Shown here piece by piece: positions 28,387 through 37,846 of a stretch of DNA of 64,000 nucleotides. A model generated the notes under the pieces. That model made no database searches. It was not told the origin of the DNA and saw only the letters and a program-made list of their open reading frames with translations. This DNA is from Lachnospiraceae bacterium (lineage in GTDB: Bacteria; Bacillota; Clostridia; Lachnospirales; Lachnospiraceae), in the NCBI GenBank assembly GCA_017521195.1, contig JAFXGP010000028.1, positions 1 through 64,000 on the forward strand, in the 5' to 3' direction. Every line of letters begins with the position of its first letter. The first letter of the stretch is position 1. The translations under genes were made by a program, and so were the position numbers.

Positions 28387-30513
28387 TTAACCTTCCACAT
28401 GCTGTGCCGGAACAAAGACTCTCTTATTCAAAACTTCCTTACTCTTCTTAGCTTCTTCTTTGGCTTCCAACACAAAAACATCCTGAGATGAATAAGATTC
28501 TTTTCCCCGACGATCTACTTTTTCGTAAGTCCCGTCTGCTAACATAATACTTGCTTTCATAGTATCTCTTAATTCACCCTCTAAAATATGGAATGCTTTT
28601 TTCTTCAATTCATCATCTTCAATAGGAAATAGAATTTCTACTCGTCTTTCCAGATTTCGCGGCATCCAATCAGCACTGCCGCAATAAATTTCGGGTTTTC
28701 CACCATTTTCAAAATAGAAAATACGGCTGTGTTCCAAGAACTGTCCTACAATAGATCGAACACGGATATTTTCACTAATACCGGGAATTCCCACTTTAAG
28801 ACAGCAAATACCTCGTACAATCAAATCAATCTGAACTCCTGCCGCACTTGCTTCATAGAGAGCTGCAATGATATCTTTATCACAAAGAGAATTCATTTTT
28901 GCAATGATACGTGCTGCTTCGCCCTTTACAGCATTTTTCTTTTCTCTGTCAATCCAGTATAAAAACTTATCTTTCAACCAAAGAGGCGCTACTGCAAGTT
29001 TATTCCAACTTAATGGCTCTGAATAGCCGGACAGCATATTAAATACTGCTGTGGCATCTTCACCAAAAGATTCTTTACAAGTAAAGAGACCTACATCTGT
29101 ATATAGTTTTGCTGTAGCATCATTATAATTCCCTGTTCCCAAGTGCACATAACGACGTATTCCGTCTTCTTCTTTTCTTACTACTAAAGTTATTTTACTA
29201 TGGGTTTTTAACCCTACAAGTCCATAAATTACATGGCAACCGGCTTTTTCTAATTTTCTTGCCCATACAATATTATTTTCTTCATCAAAACGGGCTTTTA
29301 ATTCTACAAGAACTGTTACTTGCTTTCCGTTTTCTGCCGCCTGTGCCAAAGCTGCAATAATCGGCGAATTACCACTCACACGATATAAGGTCTGTTTAAT
29401 TGCCAAAACCTCGCTGTCTTTAGCAGCCTGTCGTATAAACTCAACAACAGGTGTAAAAGTCTGGTATGGATGATGCATAAAAATATCCTGTTTTTGGATT
29501 TTTTCAAAAATATTATCTCCTTCAGAAATTTCCGGTACAGGTTGCGGAACATGCTTAGATACCTTTAGATGCTCGTATCCGTCCAAACCATAAATCTTCA
29601 TAAGTACGGTCAAATCCAAAGGTCCGTCAATTCGATAGATATCTTCTTCCTCTACAGCTAATTCTTCCTTCAATATCTTAAGAAGTCTTTTATCAATTCC
29701 GGCTTCAACTTCCAGACGAATTGCCTGCCCCCACTGACGTTTCTTTATTTGCTTTTCAATTTCCTTTAACAAATCTTCAGCTTCATCTTCTTCAATGGAA
29801 AGGTCTGCATTTCTCATAATTCTAAAAGGATAGGTGCAAACGATATCATAATTTAAGAATAGTTTTCCAATATTTCTTTCAATTACTTCTTCCAATAAAA
29901 TAATTGATTTAATATCTTTTTCTGAAGGAATTTCAATTACCCTGGGAAGAACACTTGGTACCTGTACTGTAGCAAACTCTAATTCTTGCTTTTCTTTTTT
30001 ACGATTACTTACCAAAGCACCAATATTCAGGGTTTTATTACGAATCAGAGGAAATGGTCTGGAAGAATCCACTGCCATTGGTGTTAAAACCGGATAAACT
30101 GATTCCTCAAAATATTTATCTACATATTCTGCCTGTTTCTGATTTAATTCCTCATGACGGGAAATCAACTGTAATCCGTTTTGAATTAACATTGGATACA
30201 GTGATCTGTTATAAGTACTATACTGAAGATTTACCAATTCATGGGTTGCCGCATTTAACTTCTCCAACTGCTGTTTTGGAGTGAGTCCCGCAATATCTTT
30301 CTTAGTATACTCAGCATTAACCATATCTTTTAAGGACGCAACCCTAACCATAAAAAATTCATCCAAGTTAGATGCTGTAATACTTAAAAATTTTAATCTT
30401 TCAAATAAAAGATTTTGTTTATCTCTGGCTTCATTTAAGACTCTCTTATTAAAGAGCAACCAGCTTAATTCTCTGTTCCAATAATTTTCCGGTGCATAAA
30501 ATTTATTTTTCAT
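28387..30513 (-). CDS. ppk: Polyphosphate kinase 1
   Basis: Polymerises the gamma-phosphate of ATP into inorganic polyphosphate, and can run in reverse. The 708-residue protein shows the PPK1 domains: N-terminal helical domain starting WNRELSWLLFNKRVLNEA, the head domain, and two phospholipase-D-like C domains with KTHSKITLV (phosphohistidine region), RYVHLGTGNYND and the late YCGSADWMPRNLERRVE. The length is normal. It starts 62 bases after the ppx stop with a GGGGAAG site. The presence of both ppx and ppk in one operon allows balanced synthesis and degradation of polyphosphate. Confidence 0.96.
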   Translation of the reverse strand: MKNKFYAPENYWNRELSWLLFNKRVLNEARDKQNLLFERLKFLSITASNLDEFFMVRVASLKDMVNAEYTKKDIAGLTPKQQLEKLNAATHELVNLQYSTYNRSLYPMLIQNGLQLISRHEELNQKQAEYVDKYFEESVYPVLTPMAVDSSRPFPLIRNKTLNIGALVSNRKKEKQELEFATVQVPSVLPRVIEIPSEKDIKSIILLEEVIERNIGKLFLNYDIVCTYPFRIMRNADLSIEEDEAEDLLKEIEKQIKKRQWGQAIRLEVEAGIDKRLLKILKEELAVEEEDIYRIDGPLDLTVLMKIYGLDGYEHLKVSKHVPQPVPEISEGDNIFEKIQKQDIFMHHPYQTFTPVVEFIRQAAKDSEVLAIKQTLYRVSGNSPIIAALAQAAENGKQVTVLVELKARFDEENNIVWARKLEKAGCHVIYGLVGLKTHSKITLVVRKEEDGIRRYVHLGTGNYNDATAKLYTDVGLFTCKESFGEDATAVFNMLSGYSEPLSWNKLAVAPLWLKDKFLYWIDREKKNAVKGEAARIIAKMNSLCDKDIIAALYEASAAGVQIDLIVRGICCLKVGIPGISENIRVRSIVGQFLEHSRIFYFENGGKPEIYCGSADWMPRNLERRVEILFPIEDDELKKKAFHILEGELRDTMKASIMLADGTYEKVDRRGKESYSSQDVFVLEAKEEAKKSKEVLNKRVFVPAQHVEG

Positions 30514-30575
30514 ATCTTCCCCATTTCTTTCTATACCCTACAAATAAATTCAGCCTATTAACTATCTCCGGTATA

Positions 30576-32117
30576 TTATACAATTCTTCTTTGCTTAATT
30601 ACAGGACGTACACTATATACTTCCTCGAAGAAATCTGCACGATTTGATAACATTCCTTTTTCTAATGTAATATCATCATTGGTATTTACCGTAATAATTA
30701 ATTCATGATCTTTTAGACTAACCTTAATATCTTTGAATTTCTGTTTGTGACTTCTATCTAAACCATTAGCCAACTTCAAAATGGCGGTTAGCTTTGCAAT
30801 TTTTAAATAGGTTTCTCTATCCATATTGGAACTTTGAGACATAACATCATAATAACCGAATTTTAAATGATTAAACTTAACTACATTAGCAACCATTTCT
30901 CTTTCAATATGAGAAACTCCGATAATCTCCGTATATAAAATAATATTGTAGGAACATTCCCCCAAATTAGACATACTGATATATTTTCCACAATCATGAA
31001 GAATGGTTGCCAAACTTAAAAGCAAACGTTCTCTTTTCCCTAAACCATGTATTTTCTTCATAGAATCAAAGATAGTAAGTGCAATATTCTCTAAAGTTTC
31101 ACTTCTTTTCTTATTTCCCATGTAACGTTTGCTTAAGTTAAATGCACATGCAAGAATATCCTGCTCAAAATCATGTTCTTCTTTGATGAGACCATTTTTC
31201 TGCCCATATTCAAATCCTATACCATCACAAAGAACAACACCCGGAGACCATAACTGTTTAGCCCCCATAACCTTCATACAACGTTTAATGATAACGGATG
31301 AAATAAACATTCTGCTTGCATTTTCTTCCGATACATCAAATTTACGTGCCATATCATAGGTTCCGAAAGCTTTAGCTTCATTAACATACTTATTAAAACG
31401 TTCATAAGAAAGATGTGCAGATTCTTTTCCTTCTCTTTCAAACTTCTGCATTAATAATGATACATAATCATCCACTACAATAATATTTTCAATCTCTCTG
31501 TCTTTCAAATATAATTTCTTAAAAACAGATAGTTGTGTATTAATCGTCTCTTCTAAAAGACCTTCAAAATTCAAATTATTGCCTGCCAAATGTCCGATAC
31601 GTTCTTCCAAACGGAGAACTCCAAGTTTCATATTCTGAGTTGCAATTAAGGAATTATTTTCAAACAGGGAAATTTGGATACTTCCCCCTCCTATATCTAA
31701 AATCGCTGTACCTTTTTCAATAATCCTATTAAACTCACCCTTAGATGCAATTGCCTTATAATTCAAAAATCTTTGCTCTGAATTACTGATTTCTTCCACT
31801 TTTATCCCGGTCCGTTGCTGAATATGATCCAGTAAAATCATCTTATTTTCCATTTCACGGATTGCACTGGTGCCATAAGCCTTATATTCTTCCACTTTAT
31901 ATGTTTCCATTACTGTTTTAAAAGAATTTAAGACATTGCACAACTCATCAACTGTCTCTTTGCTGATTTTCCCATTTGTAAAACTTTCACTTCCCAAATC
32001 CAAGCGATAAACAACGTTATCTATTTCTTTCATTCCGTTTTTTGATGAAAATTGAAAAATTTTACAATTTAATTCATAGGAACCGACATCTATTGCCGCA
32101 AAATATTTTGTTTTCAT
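30576..32117 (-). CDS. ppx: Exopolyphosphatase / Ppx-GppA family
   Basis: A 513-residue actin-fold phosphatase that removes terminal phosphates from polyphosphate, or the 5'-phosphate of pppGpp. The phosphate-binding motifs AAIDVGSYELNCKI at the start and ILDIGGGSIQISLF near residue 140 are present, and the C-terminal part carries an HD-like segment (LHDCGKYISMSN) as in long Ppx proteins. The start is ATG 32117 with GGGGGA five bases upstream; the longer frame to 32129 begins at TTG within the ribosome-binding site. It lies between the DUF815 gene and ppk. GppA-like activity cannot be excluded. Confidence 0.93.
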   Translation of the reverse strand: MKTKYFAAIDVGSYELNCKIFQFSSKNGMKEIDNVVYRLDLGSESFTNGKISKETVDELCNVLNSFKTVMETYKVEEYKAYGTSAIREMENKMILLDHIQQRTGIKVEEISNSEQRFLNYKAIASKGEFNRIIEKGTAILDIGGGSIQISLFENNSLIATQNMKLGVLRLEERIGHLAGNNLNFEGLLEETINTQLSVFKKLYLKDREIENIIVVDDYVSLLMQKFEREGKESAHLSYERFNKYVNEAKAFGTYDMARKFDVSEENASRMFISSVIIKRCMKVMGAKQLWSPGVVLCDGIGFEYGQKNGLIKEEHDFEQDILACAFNLSKRYMGNKKRSETLENIALTIFDSMKKIHGLGKRERLLLSLATILHDCGKYISMSNLGECSYNIILYTEIIGVSHIEREMVANVVKFNHLKFGYYDVMSQSSNMDRETYLKIAKLTAILKLANGLDRSHKQKFKDIKVSLKDHELIITVNTNDDITLEKGMLSNRADFFEEVYSVRPVIKQRRIV

Positions 32118-32136
32118 GGTATCCCCCAATTTTATC

Positions 32137-33429
32137 TTAAACTTGTAACCCTAAAATATAATCTATAAATTGCTGCGCCGTTCTTCCGGATAATCCTCCG
32201 TGAGCTAATTCCCACTTATTAGCTTCCAACAACAATTCATCTTCCGGTATGGTAATATTATGACGTGCCGCCAACACTTTTACAATATTACCAAATTCCT
32301 TTTTGTCCGGTGCACAGAAGAAAATAGTAACTCCAAACCTTGATACCAGCGACAACTTTTCCTGTACCGTATCATTGGCATGTAAGTCATCTCTTCTTTC
32401 TTCTTTATCCGAGAATTTTTCTCTTACTAAATGACGGCGATTGCTGGTAGCATAAATAAGTACATTTTTAGGTTTCTTTTCCAACCCGCCTTCAATTACA
32501 GCTTTTAAATATTTATATTCAATCTCAAATTCTTCAAAACTCAAATCATCCATATAAATAATGAACTTATAATTTCTGTTTTTTATCTGGGAAATCACAT
32601 CATTTAAATCCCGGAACTGGTGCTTATATATTTCTATAATCCTAAGTCCATCTTCATAATATCTGTTGGCAATAACTTTAATGCTGGAAGATTTTCCGGT
32701 ACCTGCATCTCCAAACAACAAACAGTTATTTGCCTTTCTTCCATACACAAAAGCTTCTGTATTATCCACTAGTTTTTTCTTTGGTATTTCATATCCAACC
32801 AAATCATCCAAATGAACATGGGCTATATTTAAAATGGGAACAATCTGTACTCCTTTGTCTGTATGTTCCACACGGAATGCTTTATGCAATCCAAATTTCC
32901 CAACTCCATAATCTTTATAAAATTCTGTCAGGAAATCCTTCATCTCTTTCGGCGAACGTGCTGTACTAAATCGTTTTGCCAAAGTACAAATTCTGTCTCT
33001 GATTCTACTGTTATATACTTTACTCTCCTGAATGCTGGCTACATAATCCAACACTAACTCAAATCCCTTAATATTCAACTTATGTATCATTGAAGCAAAA
33101 TCAAAATCAAAAAATTCTTTAATAATAGTTATGTCATGAAGCACAGCCTCATTAATACTTCCTTCGATATCTCCTCGTATTTCACAAGCCTTACTATAAC
33201 TGTTTTCATTATTAACAAGTAAATTAGTCAAATAACAATGCCAAAGATTCCCGCTAAAACCATAGTTTCCTGCCATTTCCAACAAACGATGTATATTGGT
33301 ATAACAAAGAGCACGTTTATCCTCTGCATTGTAATATTCATCCTCGTAATTTTCCATCAACCATACCATATCCTTTAGAAGTTCACCTTCTTCAAAGTTA
33401 CGGTACAATACTAATTCCTGCTCTCTCAT
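32137..33429 (-). CDS. DUF815 AAA-type ATPase
   Basis: A 430-residue ATPase. The first about 215 residues are helical and of unknown role; the AAA domain follows, with Walker A GDAGTGKSSSIK (near residue 242), Walker B FIIYMDDLSFE, a sensor-like IYATSNRRHLVREKFSD, and a lid region. This is the DUF815 family, seen in many bacteria with no assigned function. It is the first gene of the DUF815-ppx-ppk-maf operon and ends 19 bases before the ppx start, which suggests a link to polyphosphate metabolism. AGGAG lies 16 bases before the ATG, a rather long spacing. The role is inferred only from context. Confidence 0.85.
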   Translation of the reverse strand: MREQELVLYRNFEEGELLKDMVWLMENYEDEYYNAEDKRALCYTNIHRLLEMAGNYGFSGNLWHCYLTNLLVNNENSYSKACEIRGDIEGSINEAVLHDITIIKEFFDFDFASMIHKLNIKGFELVLDYVASIQESKVYNSRIRDRICTLAKRFSTARSPKEMKDFLTEFYKDYGVGKFGLHKAFRVEHTDKGVQIVPILNIAHVHLDDLVGYEIPKKKLVDNTEAFVYGRKANNCLLFGDAGTGKSSSIKVIANRYYEDGLRIIEIYKHQFRDLNDVISQIKNRNYKFIIYMDDLSFEEFEIEYKYLKAVIEGGLEKKPKNVLIYATSNRRHLVREKFSDKEERRDDLHANDTVQEKLSLVSRFGVTIFFCAPDKKEFGNIVKVLAARHNITIPEDELLLEANKWELAHGGLSGRTAQQFIDYILGLQV

Positions 33430-33507
33430 ATATAATGTAATATTTCTCCTGTTCTTTTCTCCAATTTATCTCCTTTTAATCATATAAAATTTTACTCCAA
33501 TTTCTTC

Positions 33508-33536
33508 TTGATAGCAAGCAGTTCTAAGATTATACT
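33508..33536 (+). promoter_or_regulatory. Promoter of the DUF5050 gene
   Basis: TTGATA (33508-33513) and TATACT (33531-33536) 17 bases apart, about 57 bases upstream of the start codon in the divergent intergenic region. Confidence 0.6.
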
Positions 33537-33592
33537 AAACATATAAAAATAATTGTATATTTATCTAATCTTTAATATGAGGATGTGAAAAT

Positions 33593-34609
33593 ATGAATAA
33601 AATCAAAGCATTAATCATTATTATATTTATTGTAATTACCTTTGGCGGTCTTCTTGTACTATCTTCTTTTCTAGGTAAGATTCCTGAAAATCCCATAGGA
33701 ACCGTGGGGAATACTGGCGGCAACTTGTACAACAACGGACTATTCTGCGAAAATGAAGATCAGGTGTTCTTTGCCAATCCTTATGATAACAACAGCTTAT
33801 ATAGTATGAATCCGGACGAATCCGATGTAAAAAAACTTACAACCGTAGGTGTAAAATCCATCAATGCAGCCGGAAAGTATGTATACTATTATCAGGATGA
33901 TGTAGGAAAAGGTTCCGGTTTGGGATATGCTATAAAAACTACCGGAATTTATCGAATGTCTAAAACCGGAAATAAGATTGAATGCCTGAAAAAAGTACCT
34001 GCCCTTAACATGAACTTAATTGATAATTTCATCTATTACCAACATCTTGGTGAAGAATCCGGTTTAACCTTGGATAAAGTGTCCATTGATAAATCTTTTG
34101 AAGAAACTGCTCTGGAAGGTATCATGAGTCCGGCCAGTGCTGCAAACAGTAGCATTTATTATGCTCATCAGGAAGATAACTTCCTATTATATACATATGA
34201 TACCAGAACCGGTATGAATTCATTATTATGGAATCACAAAGTATATAATCCAATTTATCATACCGATGGCTATATTTATTTTATGGATGTGGAAAATAAT
34301 TATAAGATTCACCGTTATAATCCTGCTACCGGTGAGGATCAGACACTTACCTATGATCGTGTAGAAAACTTTAATGTATATGATAACTGTATTTATTACC
34401 AACAATTTTCTCAAACCGCACCGGCTTTGATTCGTATGAGTACAAATGGTTCTAATGCAGAAGTTATTGCTTATGGTAATTTTGAAAATATTAATCTTAC
34501 TTCGCAATATGCGTACTATACAGAATATGGTTCCACCACACCTGTTTATCATCAAAGTTTATGGGGACCTGTTAATCCATCAGTGTTTATGCCTCAAAGT
34601 CCAGAATAA
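33593..34609 (+). CDS. DUF5050-type exported beta-propeller protein
   Basis: A 338-residue protein with a short basic N-terminus and one membrane helix or uncleaved signal (IKALIIIIFIVITFGGLLVLSSF). The rest consists of repeated strands with motifs such as VFFANPYDNNSLYSMNPD, YVYYYQDD and IYFMDVENNYKIHRYN, the pattern of DUF5050 repeats, which are expected to form a beta-propeller outside the cell. No catalytic residues are obvious. GAGGATG precedes the ATG. It stands alone, with its own promoter and a bidirectional terminator; function unknown, possibly surface binding. Confidence 0.8.
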   Translation: MNKIKALIIIIFIVITFGGLLVLSSFLGKIPENPIGTVGNTGGNLYNNGLFCENEDQVFFANPYDNNSLYSMNPDESDVKKLTTVGVKSINAAGKYVYYYQDDVGKGSGLGYAIKTTGIYRMSKTGNKIECLKKVPALNMNLIDNFIYYQHLGEESGLTLDKVSIDKSFEETALEGIMSPASAANSSIYYAHQEDNFLLYTYDTRTGMNSLLWNHKVYNPIYHTDGYIYFMDVENNYKIHRYNPATGEDQTLTYDRVENFNVYDNCIYYQQFSQTAPALIRMSTNGSNAEVIAYGNFENINLTSQYAYYTEYGSTTPVYHQSLWGPVNPSVFMPQSPE

Positions 34610-34621
34610 ACAAAACACCAA

Positions 34622-34653
34622 AAAGACCTGCATTTTAACAAATGCAGGTCTTT
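34622..34653. terminator. Bidirectional terminator
   Basis: A 13-bp stem (34622-34634 with 34641-34653) between the DUF5050 gene and folBK on opposite strands. AAAAA precedes the stem and TTT ends it, so it serves both directions. Confidence 0.88.
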
Positions 34654-34659
34654 CTAATG

Positions 34660-35490
34660 CTATTTACAAATATAATGTTCTTTTAAATTACTAACCATCT
34701 CTTCCACTGTGATTTTAAAAAGCGGATGCCTTTTGTAAGGTGCCAATCCCGCCAAAGGAACCAGTACAAAATCTCTGTTTTTCATATCTTTATGCGGAAT
34801 CTGAAGTAATTCTTCATCTATAATTAAATCATCATAGAAAATGATATCTAAATCCAAAGTTCTTGGTCCCCAATGCTGTTCCCTTACACGATGCGCATCA
34901 GATTCTAACTCATGTAAATAATCCAACAATTCATAAGGCTCTAATATTGTCTCCGTCTCCATAACTCCATTCACAAAGTCGTCTTGTTGGACGCCTCCAT
35001 ATGGTGAAGAATAATAAAAATCTGACACTCTTACATTTCTAAAAAATTTATTATCAAGGAATTTCTGTACCGCATCCATAATATATTTTTCTTTTTCTCC
35101 TATATTGGAACCAAATGCAATATATACTTTATGCCAGCCACGTGTAATTTCTACGGATACAGATTCAAATTCCATAGGGATAGGTGCATCTGGTTTTCTT
35201 ACTTCTAATGTCACTTCCTGAATCAATGGAAATTGAAACAAAATATCTTCTATTGCTCTTTCACAAGCTCTTTCTATCAAATCATATTTGGTTTCTGTCA
35301 AAGATTTTTGGATTTGAAGACACACTTCTCCATAATGAGTAGAATCCAATAAATTGTCTGTCATTCCTGACTTTTTCAAATTGGATTTTAATACACCATT
35401 TACATAAAAATCCTGTCCCTTTTGCTTTTCTTCTTCAAATACACCATGATATGCAAAAATCTTGAGATTTTCAATTTTAATAGTATCCAT
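34660..35490 (-). CDS. folBK: Bifunctional dihydroneopterin aldolase / HPPK
   Basis: A 276-residue fusion of two consecutive folate-pathway enzymes. The N-terminal about 117 residues are FolB (MDTIKIENLKIFAYHGVFEEEKQKGQ), converting dihydroneopterin to hydroxymethyl-dihydropterin. The remaining part is FolK (VYIAFGSNIGEKEKYI, then HWGPRTLDLDIIFYDD), which adds pyrophosphate. The fusion is common in Clostridia. AGAGGAT precedes the ATG, which begins two bases after the VanW-type gene stop. It is the last gene of the folate operon, followed by a bidirectional terminator. Confidence 0.95.
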   Translation of the reverse strand: MDTIKIENLKIFAYHGVFEEEKQKGQDFYVNGVLKSNLKKSGMTDNLLDSTHYGEVCLQIQKSLTETKYDLIERACERAIEDILFQFPLIQEVTLEVRKPDAPIPMEFESVSVEITRGWHKVYIAFGSNIGEKEKYIMDAVQKFLDNKFFRNVRVSDFYYSSPYGGVQQDDFVNGVMETETILEPYELLDYLHELESDAHRVREQHWGPRTLDLDIIFYDDLIIDEELLQIPHKDMKNRDFVLVPLAGLAPYKRHPLFKITVEEMVSNLKEHYICK

Positions 35491-35492
35491 TT

Positions 35493-36377
35493 CTATCCTC
35501 TTAATAAACTAACCGTAAGTACACCGTCTTTTGCAACAGCTTCAATAATAATATCATAGTCAAAATTATTTTTAAAACGAAGGTCTTGACAATTTTCTGA
35601 AATTGCAGCATCAAGTCCGGTTGGTACATAATCTACAGGCAGACTGTGATAATGATGTTCAGTAGGAGTAATACCTGCAAAAAGTAAAGCTGCATAAACA
35701 TTGGTAGAAACCTGACAAATTCCACCGCCTATACTTGTTACTTCTTTGCCATTGGCAAAAGAAGGACCATTCACGTAACCATTTGCAATAGTTCTTGTTC
35801 CGATAGTATTACTAAAAGAAAAGCTTTTTCCCGGTTTTATCACCATTCCATTAATTCTGGATGCTGCCAACTCCACATTAGTGGCACGTTGTTCTTTTAC
35901 ATCATAATATGTAGTATGAGAACCCAACACACCTTCTTTAGGAGCTTGCCCTTCTTTATAGAGAGCAATTCTTCCTTCCTTCGCTCCGCAGTTCACATAA
36001 TGTTTGTAGTATAAGGTCAAATCTTGTGTTTTAAAAAATCCCACCAGATCCGGATTATTTTTCATATAAGCTTTTACATCAAAAGTAGCGCATCCTACTC
36101 TTCCTTCTTTCATACCGGATGAAACAAAGTGATTCAGCAAAGCATTTGGATCTTTTCCAATCACATTTTGTAAATCCGGATATCTGTTATAGTAAAAATC
36201 AGCATCAAATATCAGAGAATAGTCTGTAATTATCGTCTCTCTTATACTCTTCTGTGCACTTTTAATCTCGGGTTTTTCAATACGGGCAGCCTCTGCCTTA
36301 ATACCATTCCCCGCAAATGATACGGTAAAACAAGTTAATGAAAGCAATAATGCCATACATATTTTTTTCAATTTCAT
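35493..36377 (-). CDS. VanW-family exported protein with two N-terminal surface repeats
   Basis: A 294-residue secreted protein. Residues 1-30 form a signal peptide ending near GIKAEAA. Residues 57-97 and 99-138 are two repeats of the form FD-x-YY-x-YPDL...H-x-GMKEGR, seen in cell-surface proteins of Lachnospiraceae. The C-terminal part (about 155-294) is a VanW domain with GGGICQVSTNVYAAL and HHYHSLPVDYVPTGLDA. VanW proteins are found beside vancomycin-resistance genes but their activity is unknown, and here there are no van genes. It lies between folP and folBK in the folate operon, an unrelated neighbour. AAGGAG precedes the ATG. Confidence 0.88.
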   Translation of the reverse strand: MKLKKICMALLLSLTCFTVSFAGNGIKAEAARIEKPEIKSAQKSIRETIITDYSLIFDADFYYNRYPDLQNVIGKDPNALLNHFVSSGMKEGRVGCATFDVKAYMKNNPDLVGFFKTQDLTLYYKHYVNCGAKEGRIALYKEGQAPKEGVLGSHTTYYDVKEQRATNVELAASRINGMVIKPGKSFSFSNTIGTRTIANGYVNGPSFANGKEVTSIGGGICQVSTNVYAALLFAGITPTEHHYHSLPVDYVPTGLDAAISENCQDLRFKNNFDYDIIIEAVAKDGVLTVSLLRG

Positions 36378-36435
36378 TTTTTATTCTCCTTTTACTCTAA
36401 TTAATCTACAATAAATTAAACCAAACACTTCTGCA

Positions 36436-37251
36436 CTATTCAAACATAACTGCTTGTAACATTTTCATTAATTCATAATGTTCTCTAATATCGTGAACTC
36501 TAAAAAAAGTACATCCCTGCATTACTCCATATGCAGTAGTTGCAAGAGTACCATTAAGCCGATTTTCCACAGGCAACTCCAATGTCAAACCTATCACAGA
36601 TTTCCGGCTTGTTCCCAATAAAATAGGATACCCTAAGGTTTTCAATTCTTTTATACGACGAATCACTTCCAGATTATGTTCATAAGTTTTGCCAAATCCA
36701 ACACCGGGGTCCAAAATAATTCTATTGTCCTTTATTCCGGCCTTCTTAGCAATTTCTATACTTCTGCTCAAATCGGATTTAACCTCTTCCATGAAATCTG
36801 TATATCTTGCTTCATTTCTATTATGCATCAAACAGCAGGTCACTTCTGATTTTGCAATTACTTGTGCCATTTCCGAGTCATACAAAAGTCCCCAGATATC
36901 ATTTATCATATCTGCACCGGCTCTAATTCCTGCTTTTGCCACACCACTTTTATAGGTATCCAGCGAAACCGGAATATCAAATCTGGCTTTCACGGCTTCT
37001 ATTACAGGTACAACACGTTCTGCCTCTTCATTCTCAGTAATCATTTTATATCCCGGTCTGGTTGATTCCCCACCTATATCCAGAATATCCATCCCCTCTT
37101 TTATCATAGTTTCCACTCGAAAAAGGGACTTGTCTATATGATTATATTTCCCACCGTCAGAAAAGGAATCCGGAGTAACATTCAGGATTCCCATGATATA
37201 TGCATGATGATTAATATCAAATTCTTTTTTTCCGATAATTATTTGATTCAA
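36436..37251 (-). CDS. folP: Dihydropteroate synthase
   Basis: Condenses hydroxymethyl-dihydropterin pyrophosphate with p-aminobenzoate; the target of sulfonamides. The 271-residue TIM-barrel protein shows MGILNVTPDSFSDGG near residue 20, DIGGESTRPG and GVGFGKTYEHN, all DHPS signatures. The start is a TTG at 37251, with GGAG ten bases upstream, two bases after the HD-protein stop. It is in the folate operon between the HD protein and the VanW-type gene. Confidence 0.95.
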   Translation of the reverse strand: MNQIIIGKKEFDINHHAYIMGILNVTPDSFSDGGKYNHIDKSLFRVETMIKEGMDILDIGGESTRPGYKMITENEEAERVVPVIEAVKARFDIPVSLDTYKSGVAKAGIRAGADMINDIWGLLYDSEMAQVIAKSEVTCCLMHNRNEARYTDFMEEVKSDLSRSIEIAKKAGIKDNRIILDPGVGFGKTYEHNLEVIRRIKELKTLGYPILLGTSRKSVIGLTLELPVENRLNGTLATTAYGVMQGCTFFRVHDIREHYELMKMLQAVMFE

Positions 37252-37252
37252 A

Positions 37253-37789
37253 CTATTTAATCTCCATATTTTTTTTGTTTATGGACCAATTACATTCACT
37301 TTCTGCCTCACATAAATAACAGGGGCGACTTTTTTTATCTGCCCGATACAAAAAACCGGATAAGGAAATATCCTCTGCCACTTCTTTATTTCTGTGATTA
37401 CGGATTGCTTCTGTAACTCTTCTAACTTCTTCATCATTAAAACCGGAATTTATTAAAATATCTAAAGCAAGGTCAGCACTTGCGATTTCATGTGAAATCC
37501 CATTTTCATACTCCATCCACCTTCCTATATCATGAAGAAGACCGCAAGCATACAGCATTTCCCTCGTAACATATATCAAATCCGATTTTTCATTTACAAT
37601 TATTGTCTCCCGACTGCCTGACATTTCTTTTAATCTGTAATTCAACCAGTCAATTTCTGCCAATCTACAGACATCCATAAAATGCACCGGGTCATGTTTA
37701 CAGAACACTCTGCTTTTTTCATATCCTTTTATCTTATCAATAAATTCCAGATATAATTCATTCTTTATAATTTTATTGATTCGATCCAT
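37253..37789 (-). CDS. HD-domain phosphohydrolase in the folate operon
   Basis: A 178-residue HD-domain protein with metal ligands in HDPVHFMDVCRLAEI (His), CGLLHDIGRWMEYE (HD) and AIRNHRNK. The C-terminal tail carries cysteines (RPCYLCEAESEC) that could bind a metal. HD proteins of this type lie in folate operons of related bacteria and might dephosphorylate a pterin intermediate such as dihydroneopterin phosphate, but this is inference. The start is ATG 37789, with GGGGAGAG five bases upstream, rather than the ORF end at 37807. It follows folE and precedes folP. Confidence 0.8.
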   Translation of the reverse strand: MDRINKIIKNELYLEFIDKIKGYEKSRVFCKHDPVHFMDVCRLAEIDWLNYRLKEMSGSRETIIVNEKSDLIYVTREMLYACGLLHDIGRWMEYENGISHEIASADLALDILINSGFNDEEVRRVTEAIRNHRNKEVAEDISLSGFLYRADKKSRPCYLCEAESECNWSINKKNMEIK

Positions 37790-37846
37790 ATACTCTCCCC
37801 GAAACACTTATATACCAACATTAACCAATCATTTTCCGCAACAGAA

